DNA from: Chamaesiphon sp031376885
GTDB lineage: Bacteria > Cyanobacteriota > Cyanobacteriia > Cyanobacteriales > Chamaesiphonaceae
Direction of reading: 5' to 3'
NCBI GenBank assembly: GCA_031376885.1
Contig: JANMEL010000221.1
Location: 1-10,442 of the forward strand
Length of the DNA stretch: 10,442 bases
Below the pieces are notes generated by a model that saw only the letters and a program-made list of their open reading frames with translations, did no database searches and had not been told where the DNA came from. Below, in pieces: positions 6,212 through 10,442 of this stretch (positions within the stretch are counted from its first letter, which is position 1; each line of letters starts with the position of its first letter). Position numbers and translations under genes: made by a program.

Positions 6212-7402
6212 GACAATTCGCTGGAAGCTTTCTAGTTGACTTTCAGCAGTATGTCTACTTTGAACTAATTTACTCGCAGCATGAGATAATTGTTCTGCAA
6301 GGATTCGATCGGTACTAATATTGACAATTGCCTCGGCAAATTCTACTGGTGTATCGCAAGCAAGAACCTCAATTCCATGTTTCATTTCATTTGCCTGAGC
6401 TGTTTGGTTGAAGATGATTACTGGTAAACCTAATGCCATCGCTTCAATCACTTTATTTTGAACCCCTGATGCGTAAGGTACTGGGGAGATGAGTACACTA
6501 GCATTGCGATATTCTGCGGTTAGATCTTCAACAAATCCTTTGAAGACTAGATTAGGTATATGTTTGAATTCTTCTTGCAATTGTTCGTGACCTTTGCCAC
6601 AAATAATGCACTCAAAGTTATCCATTTTTTCTCTCAGTACGGGTAATATTCTCTCGGCAATATATCGCACTGCTAGATTATTGGGCACATATCTTAAATG
6701 ACCGACAAATAATAATCTCGATGGTTTAAGATCGTCAAATTCCCATAGTTTATCTTGAGCCAAAAATTCATCACCGACGCGATTATAAACGATCGAGATC
6801 TGATGAGCATTGCCATGCAAAGATTTTAAATGTTGGACATTAGGATCGGAGCAAGTGACGAATCGATCGCTTTCTTGAATAATCTTCTGCTCATATTTAG
6901 CTAAGTTAATCTGAAGCTTCCCCATAATTTGTTGAGTGAGAGTGGCTTTTTGATATCGATCGGCTAAATCGTAAAAAAAAGTAACGCTATCCATAATATC
7001 AACTACTTTCTTAGCTGTTTTGACATATTGTAGCAATGGATAAGAATGGATTTGAATTCCCCAGACTAGATCGGGTTGATATACTTCTAGTTGCTCCTGA
7101 AAGGCTTGTTTGACTCGATCGGTGATGAATCGATAGGCAACATAAGGGCGAAGTGTGAGAATCGCTTTAATGGACTCCCAAATTACTTCTGGCTTAGAAA
7201 CTTTGACCGAACAAAATTCTACATCGGGTAATTCTGTGCTAAAGTCATTGATGACAGGTTCCCATTGTCGATCGACATATAATAGCCGCACATGGGCAAT
7301 TTTTCTCAATCGTTCGATCGTTTGATATAATCTAATCCGATCTCCTCGATCGACAGGTAGGGGACTAACGGTACAAAATACTAATATTTTAGGCTTGCTC
7401 AT
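6191..7402 (-). CDS. GT4-family glycosyltransferase (PEP-CTERM/EpsH-associated stp1-like)
   Basis: The 403-residue GT-B glycosyltransferase is the last gene of the polysaccharide operon. The N-terminal half has the acceptor-side start KPKILVFC with the RGDRIRLYQ segment (19-27). The C-terminal half has RLLFVGHLRYVPNN (229-242), IICGKG (266-271) and the donor-binding region SPVPYASGVQNKVIEAMALG (306-325). GVQNK-x-x-EAMA resembles the sugar-transferase subgroup linked to PEP-CTERM/EpsH exopolysaccharide systems (TIGR03087-like, from memory). The first glutamate of the usual E-x7-E motif is replaced: Ser312-x7-Glu320. No signal peptide or membrane segment is visible, so it should act at the cytoplasmic face. 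I chose the ATG at 7402, preceded by GGGGA. An in-frame TTG at 7414 would add four residues and is less likely. The gene starts 36 bases after the acyltransferase stop. The sugar and acceptor are unknown. Confidence 0.88.
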   Translation of the reverse strand: MSKPKILVFCTVSPLPVDRGDRIRLYQTIERLRKIAHVRLLYVDRQWEPVINDFSTELPDVEFCSVKVSKPEVIWESIKAILTLRPYVAYRFITDRVKQAFQEQLEVYQPDLVWGIQIHSYPLLQYVKTAKKVVDIMDSVTFFYDLADRYQKATLTQQIMGKLQINLAKYEQKIIQESDRFVTCSDPNVQHLKSLHGNAHQISIVYNRVGDEFLAQDKLWEFDDLKPSRLLFVGHLRYVPNNLAVRYIAERILPVLREKMDNFECIICGKGHEQLQEEFKHIPNLVFKGFVEDLTAEYRNASVLISPVPYASGVQNKVIEAMALGLPVIIFNQTAQANEMKHGIEVLACDTPVEFAEAIVNISTDRILAEQLSHAASKLVQSRHTAESQLESFQRIVNDVLTN

Positions 7403-7438
7403 GATTTTCCCCAATATATATTTAATGTTCGATCGAAA

Positions 7439-7990
7439 CTAAGAATTTATAAACCAATACTTATAGTTGAGCAGGTATTGAGGAGTGCAATTTCTCTGGC
7501 GAATGAAACGAGCTGGATTTCCCCCCACAACACTTCCAGCGGCAATATCTTTACTCACAACACTACCATTCAAAACTATGGCATTATTGCCAATACTAAC
7601 ACCTGGCATAATTAGCGCATTGGGAAAAATTACCACATTATCGCCGATAATAACTTTGCCCGTAATCGTACCAAAGTTATCATCATCAATATCGTGCCCA
7701 CAAGTATAAATCTTGCAATTGTGCCCGATCATCACATTATTGCCGATTTCTAGATCGCCTCTGACATCTAAATGACAACCAAAATTAATCGTAGAATTGT
7801 CACCAATCTTGAGTCGTTTTGGAATTGTAAATCTCACCCAAGTATGGATATAACTATCGTTACCAATTACCACCCCAGTTAGCTTCAGATAAGCTTTCTT
7901 GATCGCGAAAAAAGGGAGCAAATTATAAACTAGATTGTGAATAGCGATCGCTATCATCGCGATCTGACTTTTGAAATCTGCGGAATTCAT
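7439..7990 (-). CDS. Left-handed beta-helix (hexapeptide repeat) O-acyltransferase
   Basis: The 183-residue protein belongs to the maltose-acetyltransferase/WcaF-like hexapeptide group, usually trimeric enzymes moving an acetyl group from acetyl-CoA to a sugar. Hexapeptide turns are seen at VIGNDS (41-46), KIGDNS (61-66), EIGNNV and MIGHNC (81-92), IIGDNV (114-119) and SIGNNA (132-137). The CGHD segment carries the likely catalytic His99, and GGNPAR (156-161) is the usual end of the helix, where CoA binds. The N-terminal 38 residues are helical and hydrophobic and may attach to the membrane or cap the fold. The upstream GT2 gene stops two bases before this ATG. AAGGGG, overlapping that stop, is a good ribosome-binding site, which makes translation likely coupled. 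An in-frame GTG at 7996 would overlap the stop as GTGA but lies too close to the purine run. Probable role: acetylating a sugar of the surface polysaccharide. Confidence 0.9.
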   Translation of the reverse strand: MNSADFKSQIAMIAIAIHNLVYNLLPFFAIKKAYLKLTGVVIGNDSYIHTWVRFTIPKRLKIGDNSTINFGCHLDVRGDLEIGNNVMIGHNCKIYTCGHDIDDDNFGTITGKVIIGDNVVIFPNALIMPGVSIGNNAIVLNGSVVSKDIAAGSVVGGNPARFIRQRNCTPQYLLNYKYWFINS

Positions 7991-7992
7991 AT

Positions 7993-8748
7993 TCACCCCT
8001 TCCGCACCATCGATTTAACCAATCCTCGCACAGCGACGGCTAGCATCGACGTGTACACTTCTTGAGAGCTAAATTGATGATTTCGCATTGCTTGCAGATA
8101 TTCACCACAAGCAGCCAAATTAGAGCTACTACTTACACCACCTTCGAGCATCATACAGGTGGCTGATAGTTTTTGAAAACTAACACCCGCTCGATAACAG
8201 CGAAAAATCCAATCACAATCCATCGCTAAACGGTATTTTAGATCGAATAATCCGACTAAATCGTAAGCTTTGCGAGTAGCAAAACAACCAGGATGAAGAA
8301 AGCCAATTCGATCTGAGATATTATGTGGATTAAAATGTCCTTTGACAGTTTGGACAACTTTACCTATCTCATCTACTTTTTGGACATCACCATAGGCTAA
8401 AATGGGAAGATCGATCGACACATCTCGCACCACTGTTTCTACATAATCAGTTGGAAAAGTATCCCCAGCATTAAGAATAGAAATCAGATCGCCATGACAT
8501 GCGGCGATACCCTTATTCCAAGCATCGGAAATACCTCGATCTGGTTCGCTAATCCAATAGGAAATTTTATCCGTATATTTTTCAATTATCTCAACTGTGC
8601 TATCTGTCGATTTACCATCGATAATAATATATTCAATATTTGGATAAGATTGATTGATGACGCTTTGGATGGTAGTTTCAATGCTATCTGCTCCATTCCG
8701 AACGATCGTGACAATACTAACTAGAGGTGTTTGGTTGTTTGAGGTCAT
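7993..8748 (-). CDS. GT2 glycosyltransferase, WcaE/WfgS-like
   Basis: The 251-residue inverting GT-A glycosyltransferase should act in the cytoplasm, adding a sugar to the lipid-linked repeat unit. The family signature is clear: PLVSIVTIVRNG (8-19), QSYPNIEYIIIDGKSTDST (33-51) with D44 in the nucleotide pocket, EPDRGISDAWNKG (68-80), NAGD (93-96) as the DxD-like metal site, MDCDW (176-180) with the likely catalytic acid, and GGVSSS (203-208). This pattern matches the colanic-acid WcaE and WfgS-like branch. The frame is open 37 codons further upstream, to 8859. That extension would overlap the preceding membrane-protein gene, is basic and unstructured, and precedes the usual family start, so I chose the ATG at 8748. 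No good ribosome-binding site is visible, which may mean reinitiation after the upstream stop 32 bases away. The sugar is not predictable. Confidence 0.9.
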   Translation of the reverse strand: MTSNNQTPLVSIVTIVRNGADSIETTIQSVINQSYPNIEYIIIDGKSTDSTVEIIEKYTDKISYWISEPDRGISDAWNKGIAACHGDLISILNAGDTFPTDYVETVVRDVSIDLPILAYGDVQKVDEIGKVVQTVKGHFNPHNISDRIGFLHPGCFATRKAYDLVGLFDLKYRLAMDCDWIFRCYRAGVSFQKLSATCMMLEGGVSSSSNLAACGEYLQAMRNHQFSSQEVYTSMLAVAVRGLVKSMVRKG

Positions 8749-8780
8749 TATTTTGATAGTGTTATTGATGTGTTGATAGC

Positions 8781-10145
8781 TTATCCCATGAGTTTTGCTT
8801 TTCGAGGCTTTTCGTATACAGGTTTGATTCGGAGATCCTGAGTTGTATTTGGATCGCAATTAATCATGAAAGCTAGCATGAAAATTCCCGTGTAGAAACT
8901 CAGCATATCAATCCGCTGAAAACTCATAATAATCAATGATAAGTTCGCTGCAAGAATAGCTACGATCGCTCTTGATGGAGGTACTTTAGTAAAGAAAGAA
9001 TTTTCGATGATATTCATCATCATACCCAAGAAACAAGTAAAATATCCAACGACTCCCAGCAATCCACCTTCGATCGAACTCGCAATCAATCCAACACTAA
9101 ATGGAGGAATATATTTAGATTTAATCCCATAGCCTAATGGGTTTTCCCATAATGTCGTAAAAAAAGTATCGATTTCATTTTGTCTAGTACTTACCGATGA
9201 AACTTTATCTGGTGCACCCGCATCAAATTTAATATTAAAATAATCAAATAGCCAATTAACATCAGTAAGTTTGAGCAGAAAATTGATACAGAGAATCACA
9301 CCTAGTGCCAGAAAGACTTTTGTTAGAAATTTATATTTTTGCAAGATATAATCTGAGATTAATTCAGGGCATAACTTGACGATATAGATAAAAGCGACTC
9401 CAAATGCCATCCAACCACCAACAGAAAATGTTAGCAATAGAGCAATTAACATCGAGAATAACATTATTTTTGATGGCTTAACTAAAATGTTCCAAAATAA
9501 TCCAGGCATTAAGAACATTGCAAAAGTACCTGGCTCATCATAAAACGATCCAGCTCTTTTAAAACCTGCTAGGGTATCAACTTCTGCTTCAGCAAAAGCA
9601 ATGATATAGTTTTGATACACCCGATCGGTACCAAGTGCCGTAAATTCATTCACTGGGGGAAGATTTAATATAAATACTGCCAGAAAAACAATAATTGCAC
9701 AGATAGAAAATGCTGTGAGGACATAACAGTAAATATTCATACATTTTTTGAATATATCCTCGGTCATACAAATACTCGCAACTATTAAAGTTGAAAATAT
9801 TAGCAGCCTACTAACTAAATCCTCAGCATTGGTAGCACTACTATTCAGGAAAGCAGTTATTAATCCAACATTATAAATCAAAAATCCAATAAAAATGGCT
9901 GCAACTGCCAGTCGAGGTACTTTACGTTTTCGATCTCCAGTATTTTCTAGTTTGGGTTTGATTTTGCCCATCGATACCAGCCCAAATACAACTAGTGTCG
10001 TGATACTAAACAATACTCTAGCAACTGGCGGAAGTGCAAACTGAGAAATTAGATTTGGCCCTAGACTACATGTCTGTACAAACCAGCTAACTAGTAATAT
10101 TTTGCTATAATTAATGTTTCGCTCTTTTTTCTTGGTGAATAACAT
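8781..10145 (-). CDS. O-antigen polymerase/ligase-like (Wzy-type) membrane protein
   Basis: A 454-residue integral membrane protein with about eleven hydrophobic segments, roughly at 16-30, 42-60, 79-100, 111-127, 139-161, 208-222, 227-257 (perhaps two), 274-292, 350-380 (two), 392-409 and 413-429. A long loop (293-349) probably faces the periplasm. Topology and the signatures FYDEPGTFAMFL (201-212), LLTFSVGGWMAF (237-248) and NPLGYGIKS (335-343) resemble the O-antigen ligase/polymerase family, whose members link lipid-carried repeat units into a chain or transfer them to an acceptor. It is the first gene of the operon, directly before two glycosyltransferases and an acyltransferase, which favours a polymerase. 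Wzy proteins are poorly conserved, so polymerase versus ligase remains open. The ATG at 10145 has no ribosome-binding site; CCTCCT, ten bases upstream in the transcript, is the complement of one. Base composition is very AT-rich. Confidence 0.82.
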   Translation of the reverse strand: MLFTKKKERNINYSKILLVSWFVQTCSLGPNLISQFALPPVARVLFSITTLVVFGLVSMGKIKPKLENTGDRKRKVPRLAVAAIFIGFLIYNVGLITAFLNSSATNAEDLVSRLLIFSTLIVASICMTEDIFKKCMNIYCYVLTAFSICAIIVFLAVFILNLPPVNEFTALGTDRVYQNYIIAFAEAEVDTLAGFKRAGSFYDEPGTFAMFLMPGLFWNILVKPSKIMLFSMLIALLLTFSVGGWMAFGVAFIYIVKLCPELISDYILQKYKFLTKVFLALGVILCINFLLKLTDVNWLFDYFNIKFDAGAPDKVSSVSTRQNEIDTFFTTLWENPLGYGIKSKYIPPFSVGLIASSIEGGLLGVVGYFTCFLGMMMNIIENSFFTKVPPSRAIVAILAANLSLIIMSFQRIDMLSFYTGIFMLAFMINCDPNTTQDLRIKPVYEKPRKAKLMG

Positions 10146-10365
10146 ATTTTAGGAGGCGTGGCAAATAATTAAAGGATAGACTTCCCACCTAGATCCCCGA
10201 TGAATAGCTTAATGTCACCACCAATGAGATTGTCTAAACTATTTTTCATCGCGAAATCGATCCGATCGTGATTAGGGTCGCTATGAATCGATCGATATCC
10301 AAATTAATGTACCCAAATTTATCGATCGATCTATAATTCCCATCTGCCGCACTGCCGATCGATCC
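10146..10365 (-). promoter_or_regulatory. Upstream region of the polysaccharide operon, GATC-dense
   Basis: The 220 bases between the terminator at 10366 and the Wzy-like gene must hold the operon promoter, unless transcription enters from outside the window. Seven GATC sites lie between 10259 and 10364, including ATCGATCGAT twice (10287-10296 and 10321-10330) and CGATCGATC (10356-10364). I could not find a well-spaced -35/-10 pair. The region also overlaps a possible small ORF, listed separately. Confidence 0.4.
10169..10249 (-). CDS. Possible 26-residue small ORF ahead of the polysaccharide operon
   Basis: An ATG at 10249 opens a 26-codon frame ending in TAA at 10169, 23 bases before the Wzy-like start. 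The frame stays open upstream without a start codon to 10303 (44 codons in all). The peptide (MKNSLDNLIGGDIKLFIGDL, then GGKSIL) has an ordinary protein-like composition rather than that of random AT-rich DNA. There is no ribosome-binding site and I recognise no family. It could be a leader peptide, the C-terminal relic of a lost gene, or chance. Confidence 0.2.
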   Translation of the reverse strand: MKNSLDNLIGGDIKLFIGDLGGKSIL

Positions 10366-10410
10366 TAAATAAAAAAAAACCACGATCGAGTCGTGGGGTT
10401 TTTTTATTTA
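10366..10410. terminator. Strong, probably bidirectional intrinsic terminator
   Basis: CCACGA (10380-10385) pairs perfectly with TCGTGG (10391-10396) around the loop TCGAG. Nine A residues (10371-10379) lie on the left, and seven T residues then ATTT (10399-10409) on the right. It works in either direction: leftward it ends a minus-strand gene lying beyond the window, and rightward it would stop plus-strand transcription. It insulates the polysaccharide operon from whatever lies to the right. Confidence 0.85.
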
Positions 10411-10442
10411 TGATAGATAGAATGGTAAAAATAAATAAATCC

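Noticed and set aside
7485..7709. Plus-strand open frame inside the acyltransferase gene
   Set aside because: The antisense strand of hexapeptide repeats often stays open; there is no ribosome-binding site or family resemblance.
8749..8859. 37-codon upstream extension of the GT2 gene
   Set aside because: It would overlap the end of the polymerase gene by 79 bases, is basic and unstructured, and GT2 proteins of this kind begin at the PLVSIVT segment.
10151..10156. AGGAGG on the plus strand as a ribosome-binding site
   Set aside because: No ORF of useful length follows it on the plus strand; the nearest GTG frame stops after four codons.
1..10442. CRISPR array, tRNA, rRNA, insertion sequence or transposase
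   Set aside because: I saw no regularly spaced direct repeats, no cloverleaf-like sequences and no transposase motifs anywhere in the window; only small palindromic and heptamer repeats are present.

Overview
The window looks like cyanobacterial chromosome. CGATCG-type words are very frequent, and the octamer GCGATCGC (HIP1, a cyanobacterial hallmark) occurs at 250, 1178, 2849 and 7944. There are cyanobacterial-type short repeats (a CCCCTCA heptamer array and a GGCGAGGCTACGCC palindromic element), a four-ACT-domain aspartate kinase of the form common in cyanobacteria, and a Uma2-family gene, a group greatly expanded in cyanobacteria. The genus cannot be named from this evidence.

Layout: (1) 1-158 is a short non-coding edge with half of a palindrome, a small open stretch of doubtful value and a terminator-like hairpin. 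(2) 159-1931, minus strand: lysC, aspartate kinase. (3) 1946-2664: about 720 bases without a convincing gene, holding repeats and several inverted repeats, including mutually exclusive hairpins just before the next gene. (4) 2665-5406, plus strand: a 913-residue protein joining an NAD(P)-binding SDR/epimerase-dehydratase region to a GT4 glycosyltransferase. (5) 5557-6126, minus strand: a Uma2-family putative nuclease. (6) 6191-10145, minus strand: a tightly packed four-gene polysaccharide operon, transcribed as O-antigen-polymerase-like membrane protein, then WcaE-like GT2, then hexapeptide acyltransferase, then GT4. It is closed by a terminator at about 6179-6211. (7) 10146-10442: the upstream region of that operon, with a dense GATC cluster, a possible small ORF and a strong, probably bidirectional, terminator.

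Taken together, 2665-10145 reads as part of an extracellular or surface polysaccharide locus. A nucleotide-sugar modifying module fused to a glycosyltransferase, two more glycosyltransferases, an O-acyltransferase and a Wzy-type polymerase would assemble, decorate and polymerise a repeat unit on an undecaprenyl carrier. No flippase, initiating sugar transferase or export protein is visible, so the locus probably continues outside the window or works with genes elsewhere. These genes are visibly more AT-rich than lysC, as is usual for exchangeable polysaccharide loci. The most unusual items are the SDR-GT4 fusion and the structured leader in front of it. I found no clear sign of a wholly new type of system.
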